Under the pieces are notes generated by a model. That model had not been told where the DNA came from. It ran no database searches and saw only the letters and a list, made by a program, of their open reading frames with translations. Both the position numbers and the translations under genes were made by a program. A DNA stretch of 63,414 nt from an uncultured Pelagibacteraceae bacterium (lineage in GTDB: Bacteria > Pseudomonadota > Alphaproteobacteria > Pelagibacterales > Pelagibacteraceae), in NCBI GenBank assembly GCA_902596675.1, contig CACJUO010000007.1:1-63414 (forward strand). Reading direction: 5' to 3'. Shown here in pieces: positions 1 through 8,747 of the stretch. Position 1 is the stretch's first letter, and each line of letters begins with the position of its first letter.

Positions 1-538
1 ATCTTTGACCATTCGTAAATAAAAAAAATTGAATGAAAAATGTCACTATTAATGAAAACCAATCTATAACATTTAAGCCTAGAAAAAATTGTAAAACAAA
101 TTCATTTTCTAAAATTTGTGGGTCGAATATGTAATAAATAATAATTCTTGTTAGGTAAGTTATAGATTTGGATATAAAGTATGTTTGTATTCCAAACATA
201 AAAATTCCAACAAATGATCTTAATAAGCCTAAATATCTAGCACCGTTTAGACCCATGGACATTCTCATCAAAACTGGAAAAGGTAATCCATGTTTTTGGG
301 ATGGGTGACCAATTAAAGAAATAAAAAAATACACAAGAATTGATGCAGCTATTGAGGAAGATAAAACTAAATAAGAACTTAAATTATAGATTAAATACAA
401 AGAAGATATAAGAGCAAATCCAGCAATAGTTTGAATACTATTTGCCCAAAAACAGAATAAATCTGCCGAAGTCCATGTTTTGTTACTTGGATTAACTGTA
501 GCTAATTCAAAATTTTTTAATTCTATATTTTGACTCAC
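1..538 (-). CDS. NCS1-family nucleobase/cation symporter, C-terminus missing
   Basis: This is the N-terminal part (about 179 codons) of a permease of the nucleobase:cation symporter-1 family, which imports purines, pyrimidines, hydantoins or allantoin. It runs off the left window edge. I read it from the reverse strand. It starts at a GTG, with an in-frame TAG six codons upstream and no ATG between. The early segment TWTSADLFCFWANSIQTIAG matches the family N-terminus, which is followed by alternating hydrophobic helices. A later stretch, GLPFPVLMRMSMGLNGARYL, is the usual NCS1 loop with FPVLMR. It is divergent from the EamA exporter. The substrate cannot be told from this half. Confidence 0.8.
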   Translation of the reverse strand, partial: MSQNIELKNFELATVNPSNKTWTSADLFCFWANSIQTIAGFALISSLYLIYNLSSYLVLSSSIAASILVYFFISLIGHPSQKHGLPFPVLMRMSMGLNGARYLGLLRSFVGIFMFGIQTYFISKSITYLTRIIIYYIFDPQILENEFVLQFFLGLNVIDWFSLIVTFFIQFFLFTNGQR

Positions 539-602
539 TTTAAAGATTCTAAACTAATATTTTTATATGTCTATAAAAGTGATAACAGTAAGATATTAAT
601 AC

Positions 603-1502
603 ATGAGTTTTTTAAAAAGTAATATTGGTTACATTTCAATGTTCATTGCTGTAATAGGTTTTGGCTCTGGTCCTCCATTTGTAAAATTAGCACTACAAGA
701 GTTTTATGTAATGGATTTAATGGCAGTTCGATTCTCTTTAGCATTTATTTTAATGTTAATATTTGCTCTTTTAATGAGAGTAGATTTATCTATTAAAAAA
801 ATTGGATTAACTCCTTTTTTAATGGGTCTACTAAATCCTTTTTTGGTAACTCTTAGTTTTCATATTGGGCTGTTGCTAACTTCTCCGGTAAGTGGTGTTG
901 CTTTAATAAGCACACTTCCTATTTGGCAGCCTTTTGTAGCAAGAATTTTTTTAAAAGAAAAAATTGAAATTAAAGTAATAATTGGAGCATTTATTACAAT
1001 CATTGGAACTTTAATTTTATTATCAACTCAAAAGAAAATTGGAGGCGGAAATTATTTAGGGGATTTTATTATATTTTTAGGAATGATGTGTGTTTCTATT
1101 AACGAAGTACTTGGAAGACGTTTTATGCAAACCAAAGTAAATCAATTGGGTGTTAATACTTTTCAATACATGATTGGAGCAATCTTATCTGTTCTAATAC
1201 TTTTTATATTGTGGCCTGATAGTAGTTTTAAATATAATAATTATTTAAATTTAAGTCCTCCAGTTCTTGCAGCCATAACATTATCTTTTATAACTTTTGG
1301 AGCTTATTTGTTTTATAACTTTGCTTTAAGAAGAGCACCAATTGGTAGAATTAGTTTAATGTATCCTTTAACTGGTCCTATTGGTGCTACAATGTCATGG
1401 ATAGTTTTGGGCTCTACAATATCCATTAATATATTTATATCGTTGATAATTATTTTAGTAGGAACAATTATTCCTCAAATTAATAAAAAAGCTAAGGGCT
1501 AG
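603..1502 (+). CDS. EamA/DMT-family transporter
   Basis: A 299-residue membrane protein of the drug/metabolite transporter superfamily. It has about ten hydrophobic segments arranged as two EamA repeats. Each repeat ends in the typical pattern of a last helix following a conserved glycine/proline loop (PLTGPIGATMSW near residue 257). Members export amino acids, metabolites or drugs, and the substrate is not predictable here. The gene stands alone on the plus strand. Its last 11 bases overlap the 3' end of the convergent TRAP large permease gene, so there is no room for a separate terminator. Confidence 0.85.
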   Translation: MSFLKSNIGYISMFIAVIGFGSGPPFVKLALQEFYVMDLMAVRFSLAFILMLIFALLMRVDLSIKKIGLTPFLMGLLNPFLVTLSFHIGLLLTSPVSGVALISTLPIWQPFVARIFLKEKIEIKVIIGAFITIIGTLILLSTQKKIGGGNYLGDFIIFLGMMCVSINEVLGRRFMQTKVNQLGVNTFQYMIGAILSVLILFILWPDSSFKYNNYLNLSPPVLAAITLSFITFGAYLFYNFALRRAPIGRISLMYPLTGPIGATMSWIVLGSTISINIFISLIIILVGTIIPQINKKAKG

Positions 1503-2832
1503 GATACATTATGCTTGGCAACCATAATGCTATTTGGGGAAATATAATAATTAATATTAAGCCAATTAATTGAATAACCATAAATTGCATCATACCTAAA
1601 TATATATCTTTTAAATCCCATTGAGGCACCACACCTTTTAAGAAATAAGCTGATAAAGCTACGGGTGGAGATAGCCAGGCGGTTTGTAAATTGACAGCTA
1701 CAAGAATAGCAAACCAAGTTAAGTTAAAACCTAATTCTAAAATTAAAGGTAGAACTATTGGTAAAACTATTAATACTATTGGAACCCATTCTAAGGGCCA
1801 ACCTAGTAGAAATATTGCAGCCATTATAATCGCTAAAATCACATATTTGTTTACATCAAGATTTAATAAGAAGTCTGTTAATAGAGATGGAGTTCCTAAT
1901 TTTGAAAATACCGCACCAAAGAAATTTGAGGCCGCAACTAAAAACATTATTAATGCTGTTATCTCTAGAGTTTTCAATAGAGCTTCTTTCAGACCATGGT
2001 AAGTAAGTTTTTTATATGCCAGTGCTAAAAGTATTGCTCCAAAAGCTCCCATGCCGGCACCTTCAGTTGGTGTTGCAAGACCAAATAAAATACTTCCTAA
2101 AGCAAAGAAAACCAAACCTGCAGGAGGAATTAAACCCATTAAAAACTCATACCAAACCTTAGCCATATTTTTTGGTCGTTCTGAAGCTGGTAACACAGGA
2201 CCAAGTTTAGGATTTAAAAAACATCTTAACGTTGTGTAAGCGGCATACAAAAATGCTAAAAGAATTCCCGGGATGATTGCTGCTGCGAATAAATCTGTAA
2301 CTGGTATTTCTAATACAGGACCCATAACAACTAACATAATACTAGGAGGAATTAAAATTCCTAAAGTACCTCCAGCACAAATTAGACCCGCTGAAAGTCT
2401 GGTGTCATATCCTGTCCTGATCATAGTTTTTCCAGCCATAATTCCCAATATTGTGACAGATGCTCCAACAATCCCAGTTGCTGCTGCAAAAATAGTTGAT
2501 ACAAACATAACAGCATAAAATAATGCACCTCTAGTTTTTGAGAGCATTAATTGTACCGCGTTAAATAATCTTTCCATCAATCCAGCTTGCTCCATCAAAA
2601 TTCCCATAAATATAAAGAGTGGAACGGCGGCCAGGGTATTCTCGGTCATTATCATATTAAATTGCAAGGTCATTAAATAGAAAACTAACTTTCCAAATCC
2701 CCAATAACCAAAAACAAGACCTAAAAAAATCAACGTAAATGAAATAGGAAATCCAACAAAAATTGCAAACAACATGCAACCAATCATTATTGCGCCGATT
2801 ATTTCTGGTGAAAAGAATTCCATTAAGGCCAT
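1492..2832 (-). CDS. dctM: TRAP transporter large permease (DctM type)
   Basis: A 446-residue polytopic inner-membrane protein, the transport channel of a tripartite ATP-independent periplasmic (TRAP) importer driven by an ion gradient. It has about twelve hydrophobic helices and the family blocks for sodium and substrate handling, including GICPPS-like GTLGILIPPSIMLVVMG around residue 155 and the C-terminal QTAWLSPPVALSAYFLKG. Length is normal for DctM. It is translationally coupled to the upstream small permease (10-base overlap). The binding-protein gene lies upstream beyond a hairpin, so the three form one transporter. Confidence 0.93.
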   Translation of the reverse strand: MALMEFFSPEIIGAIMIGCMLFAIFVGFPISFTLIFLGLVFGYWGFGKLVFYLMTLQFNMIMTENTLAAVPLFIFMGILMEQAGLMERLFNAVQLMLSKTRGALFYAVMFVSTIFAAATGIVGASVTILGIMAGKTMIRTGYDTRLSAGLICAGGTLGILIPPSIMLVVMGPVLEIPVTDLFAAAIIPGILLAFLYAAYTTLRCFLNPKLGPVLPASERPKNMAKVWYEFLMGLIPPAGLVFFALGSILFGLATPTEGAGMGAFGAILLALAYKKLTYHGLKEALLKTLEITALIMFLVAASNFFGAVFSKLGTPSLLTDFLLNLDVNKYVILAIIMAAIFLLGWPLEWVPIVLIVLPIVLPLILELGFNLTWFAILVAVNLQTAWLSPPVALSAYFLKGVVPQWDLKDIYLGMMQFMVIQLIGLILIIIFPQIALWLPSIMYPSP

Positions 2833-3479
2833 CTTCCTTTCACAAAAGCATAATATGTTTTAAGTATTTCAGAAAAACCTTGAACTAAAAGTAGAAAGGC
2901 TCCAATTGGCATACAACTTTTTAATGGCCACATAATTGGCATCCACGTGGTATCCATCGCTCTTTGAATTCTTACTTTTCCACCTAAACATTCTTCAAGA
3001 TTTGATCTTCCACAAATTGATGTGTAAGCATAATCAAAACTTACATAAAAAAATACTAAGAAACCTGGTATAAAAAACAAAAGATATAAAAATAAATCTA
3101 CTCTAGCTTGATTTTTAACTGTCCAATTTCTATAGAGAAAGTCAGCTCTTATATGGATACCTTTTGATAACGTATATGCTGCACCAAGCATGAACAAAGC
3201 TCCTGCTAACATTCTGCTAATATCAAAAGACCAAAGTGTAGGCCTATTAAAAAAATGTCTCCCAATTACTTCATGTATCATTGCATAAATAAGTGGAATT
3301 GTGATCCACATTATTATTTTGCCTGATAAAAGCATTTTTGAGTCAATAAATTCGATCGTTTTTGCCATCCAAGGAATCATGTCCTCAGGCATTTTTGTAC
3401 TTGTTCTTCTTTCAGCAATTAATTCGTCAGTAATATCTAGATTTTCTTTAACTTTAGGGTCTGTATCTTTATCAACCAT
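2823..3479 (-). CDS. dctQ: TRAP transporter small permease (DctQ type)
   Basis: A 218-residue membrane protein, the small four-helix subunit of the TRAP importer. It packs against the large permease and stabilises it in the membrane. Four hydrophobic segments are visible (about residues 55-75, 88-108, 128-150, 182-202), preceded by a charged cytoplasmic N-terminal extension of about 45 residues. That makes it a little longer than typical DctQ. It lies between the hairpin after dctP and dctM and overlaps the latter. Transcription from the dctP promoter would have to read through the hairpin. Confidence 0.88.
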   Translation of the reverse strand: MVDKDTDPKVKENLDITDELIAERRTSTKMPEDMIPWMAKTIEFIDSKMLLSGKIIMWITIPLIYAMIHEVIGRHFFNRPTLWSFDISRMLAGALFMLGAAYTLSKGIHIRADFLYRNWTVKNQARVDLFLYLLFFIPGFLVFFYVSFDYAYTSICGRSNLEECLGGKVRIQRAMDTTWMPIMWPLKSCMPIGAFLLLVQGFSEILKTYYAFVKGRWP

Positions 3480-3512
3480 TGAACAAGTATACTATTTAAA
3501 ATTAAATTATTA

Positions 3513-3545
3513 AAAAAACGGGGATTAGTAAAATCCCCGTTTTTT
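3513..3545 (-). terminator. Hairpin with U-tract between dctP and dctQ
   Basis: A strong inverted repeat: an ACGGGGATT arm, a five-base loop AGTAA, and an AATCCCCGT arm, flanked by six paired A:T bases that give the minus strand a run of U. It sits directly downstream of dctP and before dctQ. It fits a partial intrinsic terminator that leaves more binding-protein mRNA than permease mRNA. Confidence 0.85.
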
Positions 3546-3555
3546 ATAAAGTTAC

Positions 3556-4644
3556 TTATTGTTGTGCTGCAAATGCAGATCCAATTGATGCATCAGATGT
3601 TTCCATTTGTGCAATAAAAGGTACTACAACTTTTGCGTGCTCAGTCATGTGCTCGTAAACTTGTTTAAAGAAAGCATTCTCTGCTGCATTCTTTTTAAGA
3701 GTAGCTTGAGCAGCGTTCATGTACTCAGTGAAATAATCAGCTGGTGTATCCCATAGTTTTACACCATGATTTTGAGTAAGATCAATTAACGCTTTTCCAT
3801 TTTCTACAGCTCTGTTTGTAATATTTCTTGTGATCATAGCTTCAGATGCAACTTCCATTGCATATTTTTGATGATCAGTTAAAGAATTATAAACATCACC
3901 ATTTATGTAAATGTCTCCATTTACAACATTTTGGTGAAGACCTTGTAGATAATAGTTTTTAAGAACTTTTTGGAAACCAAATACTGAGTCTGGTTTTGGA
4001 CAACACCACTCTGCAGCATCAATTGTTCCTTTTTCAAGCGCTGGTAAAATATCACCACCTGATAAAGATACTGATGCAATTCCGATATCTTTGTATGTTT
4101 GTCCTGGAATTCCTGGAGGAGTTCTAAATCTGTATTTTCTGAAATCATCCATATTTTTGATTGGCTCTTTAAACCAACCTAATGCTTCTGGTCCAGATGA
4201 TGCCATCACAAAACCTTTAACATTCATTCCCATTTCGCTCCACAATTGGTCGTATAACTCTTTACCACCATTGTCGAAGTACCATGCTAACCAAGATTTA
4301 GTACTTAACCCAATTCCTCCACCGGCAACTGGTGAACCAAATAACATCGCAGCTGGGTGATAGTTTGACCAGTAGTGAGTCCATGCTGCACCACCGTCTA
4401 CTAGACCTTTGTCAACGGCTTCTAGTGTTTCTTTCATTCCAACAACTTCACCTTTTGATAAAAGTTCAAATTTTAACTCACCTCGAGTTAATTTTGTTAC
4501 TCTATCAGTCCACATTTTTACGATTTGTCCATCGTAAGATGTTTTAGGAAAAGTAAGTTGGATTTTTAATGTTTTAGCAGATGCAGAACCAATTACTGAA
4601 ACTGCAAATACTAAAGCTAAAATCATTGATGTGATTTTTTTCAT
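3556..4644 (-). CDS. dctP: TRAP transporter substrate-binding protein (DctP family)
   Basis: A 362-residue periplasmic protein with a clear signal peptide (cleavage expected after ASA, residue 23). It captures an organic acid and hands it to the DctQM permease. Conserved family features include Arg174 in the segment YRFRTPPG, the position that normally salt-bridges the substrate carboxylate, and LPALEKGTIDAAEW. The latter resembles the 2-oxo-acid and monocarboxylate (TakP-like) branch more than the C4-dicarboxylate branch. A GAGAGGG ribosome-binding site precedes the ATG. Neighbouring dehydrogenases of hydroxy and semialdehyde intermediates suggest that a hydroxy- or oxo-acid is imported and oxidised. 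That substrate guess is inference. Confidence 0.92.
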   Translation of the reverse strand: MKKITSMILALVFAVSVIGSASAKTLKIQLTFPKTSYDGQIVKMWTDRVTKLTRGELKFELLSKGEVVGMKETLEAVDKGLVDGGAAWTHYWSNYHPAAMLFGSPVAGGGIGLSTKSWLAWYFDNGGKELYDQLWSEMGMNVKGFVMASSGPEALGWFKEPIKNMDDFRKYRFRTPPGIPGQTYKDIGIASVSLSGGDILPALEKGTIDAAEWCCPKPDSVFGFQKVLKNYYLQGLHQNVVNGDIYINGDVYNSLTDHQKYAMEVASEAMITRNITNRAVENGKALIDLTQNHGVKLWDTPADYFTEYMNAAQATLKKNAAENAFFKQVYEHMTEHAKVVVPFIAQMETSDASIGSAFAAQQ

Positions 4645-4765
4645 TATATATCCCTCTCTTTATTGTTATTAAGACTTAATAATAATCTAAGTTAATATTA
4701 TTGGCTGAGAAATGTAAAACGTTAAATTGTTACATAGATTGAAAATGCAACTTGAGGTTTAATAG

Positions 4766-5692
4766 CTAATCTTTGCCTTTTGGATCAAAAGGGTAATCCC
4801 ACGCATCGCCACCAATTTTTTTTGATATACCTGAATAATCAGTTTCAGACTCTCCTTCGTTGCAAAATTCTGAAAAAATTTCTAAAGCATGTTTTCCTAA
4901 AGGGGTTGATGCGCTTACTGATTTTGCAGCATCATTTGCTAATTTTAAATCTTTTGTCATCATTGCAGCAGAAAAACCAGGTCTATATTTATTGTTTGAA
5001 GGAACGCCATCTGTTAAATTCGGCAAGGGAGTGTAAGTCGACAAGGCCCAATTATTTCCTGATGCGTTTTTCATTATTTCATGGACTTTTTTTAAATCCA
5101 TCTTTAGTCTTTTTGCTAACATTAATGCCTCTGATGCAGCTATCATTGAAATACCTAAGGACATATTATTACAGATTTTAACTCCAACACCACTTCCTTG
5201 GGGTCCAGCGTGCAAAATTTTTTGACCCATAATGTCCATTAATGGTCTTGCTAAGTTTACAGACTCGTCATCTCCACCAACTAAAAAATTAAGTTTGCCT
5301 ACTCTTGCACCCATAACACCCCCAGTGACAGGTGCATCAATCATTTTAATGCCTCTACTTTTAGCTTCTTTGCCGAGTAATAACGAAGTTTCTATATCGA
5401 TTGTTGAACAATCAATAATTAATGCATCTTTTGATATTTTATCGATTATTCCTTTTTCGCCTAAAAAAAGTGACTTAACATGTTTTCCCTCAGGTAACAT
5501 TGAAATTATAAAATTTGCACCATCAAGCACTTCATCTAAAGTTTCTACTACGTTTAAATTTGCCTCTTTTGCTTTTTGTATCATTTCAGGAGAAACATCA
5601 TAAACTTTAACTTTTTTTCCAGCTTTAACTAACTGGTCGGCCATTGGATTACCCATATTTCCAACTCCAATGAAAGCAATTTGATCTGTCAT
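4766..5692 (-). CDS. 3-hydroxyisobutyrate dehydrogenase-family oxidoreductase
   Basis: A 308-residue NAD(P)-dependent beta-hydroxyacid dehydrogenase. The N-terminal Rossmann motif GVGNMGNPMADQL, the substrate-loop motif DAPVTGGVMGAR near residue 120 and the catalytic lysine in KICNNM (about residue 173) are all present. The enzyme reversibly oxidises a hydroxy acid such as 3-hydroxyisobutyrate or tartronate to its semialdehyde. The next two genes upstream on the strand encode an aldehyde dehydrogenase and an SDR, with gaps of 2 bases and an overlap, so they form an operon. MmsB (valine catabolism) and 2-hydroxy-3-oxopropionate reductase (GarR) are both possible, and sequence alone does not separate them. 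Confidence 0.88.
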   Translation of the reverse strand: MTDQIAFIGVGNMGNPMADQLVKAGKKVKVYDVSPEMIQKAKEANLNVVETLDEVLDGANFIISMLPEGKHVKSLFLGEKGIIDKISKDALIIDCSTIDIETSLLLGKEAKSRGIKMIDAPVTGGVMGARVGKLNFLVGGDDESVNLARPLMDIMGQKILHAGPQGSGVGVKICNNMSLGISMIAASEALMLAKRLKMDLKKVHEIMKNASGNNWALSTYTPLPNLTDGVPSNNKYRPGFSAAMMTKDLKLANDAAKSVSASTPLGKHALEIFSEFCNEGESETDYSGISKKIGGDAWDYPFDPKGKD

Positions 5693-5694
5693 AT

Positions 5695-7212
5695 TTAATT
5701 ATCTATATTTGATTTTCCTCGATTTATCAAAACTGTTTTGCTTTGAGTAAAATGATTTATCATACTATCAAAAGCATATTCTTTACCTAGACCACTCATT
5801 TTTAAACCACCATAAGAAACATTTGCTCTTGGAGCAACGCATTGGTTTACTTGAACAAACCCTGCTTCAATATCTTCAACAAACTCTAGAGCTCTAGACA
5901 AATTTTGAGTCCAAAGCACAGCTGATAATCCAAATGGTGTATCATTCGCACTTTGCATTACTTCTTCAAATGTTTTAAATGGAATAGCGCAAGCTACTGG
6001 CCCAAAAATCTCTTCCTGACAAACAGGAGAGTCTACCGGTACCCCTGACATAAGTGTAGGCTCATAAAAGAAACCATTTTTATAATCACCACCTGTTGGT
6101 TGATTGCCACCATGTACAACTTTAGCTGAAGAAGTTTGCTTTGCTATATCCATATAATGCAAAGTTCTTTTTAGTTGCTCCTCTGAGATAATCGCTCCAA
6201 TATCTGATCCTTCATCTAAAGCATTTCCCATTTTTAGTTTACTCAGTTTTTCAACTACACCATTGATAACTTTATCATAAATTTTTTCCTGAATATAAAC
6301 TCTAGACCCCGCAGTACATGCTTGTCCTTGACGGGTATACCTCATACCATCAATTACTCCTTGAATTGCAATATCTAAATCAGCGTCACTCATTATTATA
6401 TTAGGATTTTTCCCACCAAGTTCTAAAGTAACTGGACATAATTTCGGAGCAGCTTTTTCAGCAATGATTTTTCCAACAGAAAAAGATCCTGTAAAAGTTA
6501 CTTTTCTTACCTTTTCATGAGTTACCAAAGGTTCACCACACTCTTCTCCGAGCCCTGAAATAACATTTAAAACTCCTGGTGGTAGTTCTTGTTGGAATAT
6601 TTCAGATAAGAGTAAAGCGCAAAAAGGTGCTTGTTCAGCTGTTTTTAACACAACGCTGTTACCAGCAACTATTGCTGGAGCAATTTTAGCAACTGTTAAA
6701 AATAAAGGAGCATTCCATGGTACAATTGCACAAACGACACCAATTGGATCTCTTGTTGTATAATGAATAGTATTTGGGATATTGGGTGGATAATTCTCAC
6801 CCTTTAACTCTCCTGATAGTCCTGCAAACATATTTGTTAGCTCAATAGATGCAGCGGTTTCTGGCACAGCTTGAGTTCTTAAAGCATTACCAGTATCTAA
6901 GGAAAGCAAAGTCTCAATCTCCGATTTTCTTTCCTCTAATCTCTTTGCACCTGCAGCAACCATCTTTCCCCTTTCACGTGCTGGTATTTTTTTCCAGTTT
7001 TGAAATGCTTTAAAAGCAGATTCGACTGCAATATTAACATCATTCTTATCACATTGTGGTGCTGAACCAATATTCTCTCCAGTACTAGGATTTAAAACTG
7101 GTATTTTTCTATCGGTTTGAGCAGAAATTAATTTACCATCTATCAAAATTTTATCTGATAATCTTTTTGCATTATCAAAAGCTAATTCATAATTTTTTTT
7201 AAAATTACTCAT
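5695..7212 (-). CDS. NAD(P)-dependent aldehyde dehydrogenase
   Basis: A 505-residue cytosolic enzyme of the ALDH superfamily that oxidises an aldehyde to the acid. The catalytic Cys299 lies in GQACTAG, the general base Glu264 in VTLELGGKNP, and the oxyanion-hole Asn167 in VPWNAP. The cofactor loop FTGSFSVG is at about 240. Length is standard. It is not the CoA-acylating MmsA type by these motifs and is closer to betaine-aldehyde and gamma-aminobutyraldehyde dehydrogenases. It overlaps the SDR gene upstream by 8 bases and lies 2 bases from the 3-hydroxyisobutyrate dehydrogenase-like gene, consistent with successive oxidation steps. Confidence 0.92.
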   Translation of the reverse strand: MSNFKKNYELAFDNAKRLSDKILIDGKLISAQTDRKIPVLNPSTGENIGSAPQCDKNDVNIAVESAFKAFQNWKKIPARERGKMVAAGAKRLEERKSEIETLLSLDTGNALRTQAVPETAASIELTNMFAGLSGELKGENYPPNIPNTIHYTTRDPIGVVCAIVPWNAPLFLTVAKIAPAIVAGNSVVLKTAEQAPFCALLLSEIFQQELPPGVLNVISGLGEECGEPLVTHEKVRKVTFTGSFSVGKIIAEKAAPKLCPVTLELGGKNPNIIMSDADLDIAIQGVIDGMRYTRQGQACTAGSRVYIQEKIYDKVINGVVEKLSKLKMGNALDEGSDIGAIISEEQLKRTLHYMDIAKQTSSAKVVHGGNQPTGGDYKNGFFYEPTLMSGVPVDSPVCQEEIFGPVACAIPFKTFEEVMQSANDTPFGLSAVLWTQNLSRALEFVEDIEAGFVQVNQCVAPRANVSYGGLKMSGLGKEYAFDSMINHFTQSKTVLINRGKSNIDN

Positions 7213-7984
7213 TATCTAATTCTCCTCCTCTAACTTTAGAGGAAAGCCATCCACCATCAATTTTAATCTCAGATCCGTTTATAAAGTCTGATTCATCACT
7301 TGATAAAAATACTGCTGCTCCTACAATATCTTTTGGTTGCCCCCATCTTCCTACAACTGTTTCTTTCCCCCAGGCTTCGCCATGTTTTGGATCTTCAGCA
7401 TATTTTTGGTTGAAAGGAGTTGATATTAATCCAGGACAAATAGTGTTAACGTTTATATTTTTTCCAGTAAGATCAACTGACAATGCTCTCGTTAAACCTA
7501 GTACACCACTCTTAGCTGCTACATAACCTACTCTATCAGGTCTGCCCATAAAACTAGCTATAGAACCAAAGTTTATAATTTTTCCCTTACCATTTTTAAT
7601 CATGTGAGGAATTACAGCCTGACTTGCAAGAAATGGTGCTGTAAGATTAACTGAAATCATATCGTCCCAGTCCTGTTTAGTATGATCTAACAATTTTTTT
7701 ACATGTCTTATGCCTGCGTTGTTTATAAGAATATCAATTTTTCCAAATGTTTGAATGGCTTTGTCTACCATTTCATTAATACTGTCTTTTTTTGAAACGT
7801 CAGTTTTTACAATTATTGCTTCACTACCTGCATCTAAAATTTTTTTTTTTGCATTTTCTGAATTTGCAATATCTATTTCTGCTATAACAATCTTAGCACC
7901 CTCTTTTGCAAGGCCTAAGCAAATTTCTTCACCGATACCCTTACCTCCACCTGTAACTATTGCTACTCTATCTTTAAGCTTCAT
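7205..7984 (-). CDS. Short-chain dehydrogenase/reductase
   Basis: A 259-residue classical SDR. It shows the nucleotide-binding TGGGKGIG at residues 11-18, the NNAG motif near residue 88, the catalytic Ser in NFGSIASF and YVAAKSG with the catalytic Tyr and Lys. The C-terminal NGSEIKIDGGW is typical of 3-oxoacyl-ACP reductase-like and polyol or hydroxy-acid dehydrogenases. It is coupled to the aldehyde dehydrogenase gene downstream and separated by 18 bases from the FKBP-rhodanese gene upstream. An acidic residue at the end of strand 2 (IAEID) suggests NAD(H) preference. The substrate is unknown. Confidence 0.9.
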   Translation of the reverse strand: MKLKDRVAIVTGGGKGIGEEICLGLAKEGAKIVIAEIDIANSENAKKKILDAGSEAIIVKTDVSKKDSINEMVDKAIQTFGKIDILINNAGIRHVKKLLDHTKQDWDDMISVNLTAPFLASQAVIPHMIKNGKGKIINFGSIASFMGRPDRVGYVAAKSGVLGLTRALSVDLTGKNINVNTICPGLISTPFNQKYAEDPKHGEAWGKETVVGRWGQPKDIVGAAVFLSSDESDFINGSEIKIDGGWLSSKVRGGELDNE

Positions 7985-8002
7985 TTTTATAATGATTTGA
8001 CG

Positions 8003-8746
8003 TTATTTTAAGAAAGAAACTAATGCTTTTTTCTCATTAATCCAAGCTTTAATTCCACCTTTTAAAACGTATACATTTTTAAAACCTAAGTCTTCTGCAA
8101 AGGCATTGCCTAAAATTGATGCGGTCTCTCCATCATTACTAACAAAAATAATTTCAATATTTTGAGACTCAGCGCCAGCTAAAGCTCTAACTCTATCCAT
8201 TAAATAAACATTAAATTTTCCATTTTTATCAAACGCAGTTTCTTGAAATGATCCTTTAATTACTCCAGTTTTTTTCCATTGATCGTCCGTTCTAATATCT
8301 AATACAACTGCATTATTATCTAACAAATTTTTTAATTCATCAGATGAAATTAAATTATAATTTGGATCTAAAACATCAATAATCTTAAATTCAAAAATAA
8401 GATCTGAATTTGGTGGTATTACATCTCCAGCTCCAGAAGAACCATATGCTAATTCTGAAGGAATTTTTATTTTTCTGATTGTACCTTTATTTGTACCAAC
8501 TATACCCATTTCAAAACCAGGTATCACTTCTCTCATTCCTATTTGAACTACCAAAGGTCTTTCTTTTCCAACGTTAGTATCAAAAACTTTTCCATCAATA
8601 AATGAACCAGTATATTCAATTTGTACCCAGGAATGATTAATAATTTTTTTTCCTTCACCTGGTTTATCAACTAAAATTTCTATCTCTGCTGAAATTAAAT
8701 TAATTGTTAGAAATAAATATACTATTAAAAATTTTATAGTTCTCAT
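8003..8746 (-). CDS. Secreted FKBP-type prolyl isomerase fused to a rhodanese-like domain
   Basis: A 247-residue protein with a signal peptide (residues 1-20, ending ISA). An FKBP peptidyl-prolyl isomerase domain spans about 38-125 (YTGSFIDGKVFDT, IPGFEMGIVG, ELAYGSSGAGDVIPPN). A rhodanese-like domain spans about 133-240 (VVLDIRTDDQW, GFKNVYVLKGGIKAW). The loop that should hold the sulfur-accepting cysteine reads FVSNDGETAS, with no Cys, so sulfurtransferase activity is not expected. The domain may bind partners or substrates instead. It lies 1 base from the monooxygenase gene upstream and before the SDR. A periplasmic folding role is inferred from the signal peptide. Confidence 0.88.
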   Translation of the reverse strand: MRTIKFLIVYLFLTINLISAEIEILVDKPGEGKKIINHSWVQIEYTGSFIDGKVFDTNVGKERPLVVQIGMREVIPGFEMGIVGTNKGTIRKIKIPSELAYGSSGAGDVIPPNSDLIFEFKIIDVLDPNYNLISSDELKNLLDNNAVVLDIRTDDQWKKTGVIKGSFQETAFDKNGKFNVYLMDRVRALAGAESQNIEIIFVSNDGETASILGNAFAEDLGFKNVYVLKGGIKAWINEKKALVSFLK

Positions 8747-8747
8747 T

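Noticed and set aside
4332..4547. Open frames opposite dctP and similar shadows across the window
   Set aside because: The opposite strand encodes recognised proteins and the frames have low-complexity Leu/His/Gln-rich translations typical of antisense AT-rich DNA.
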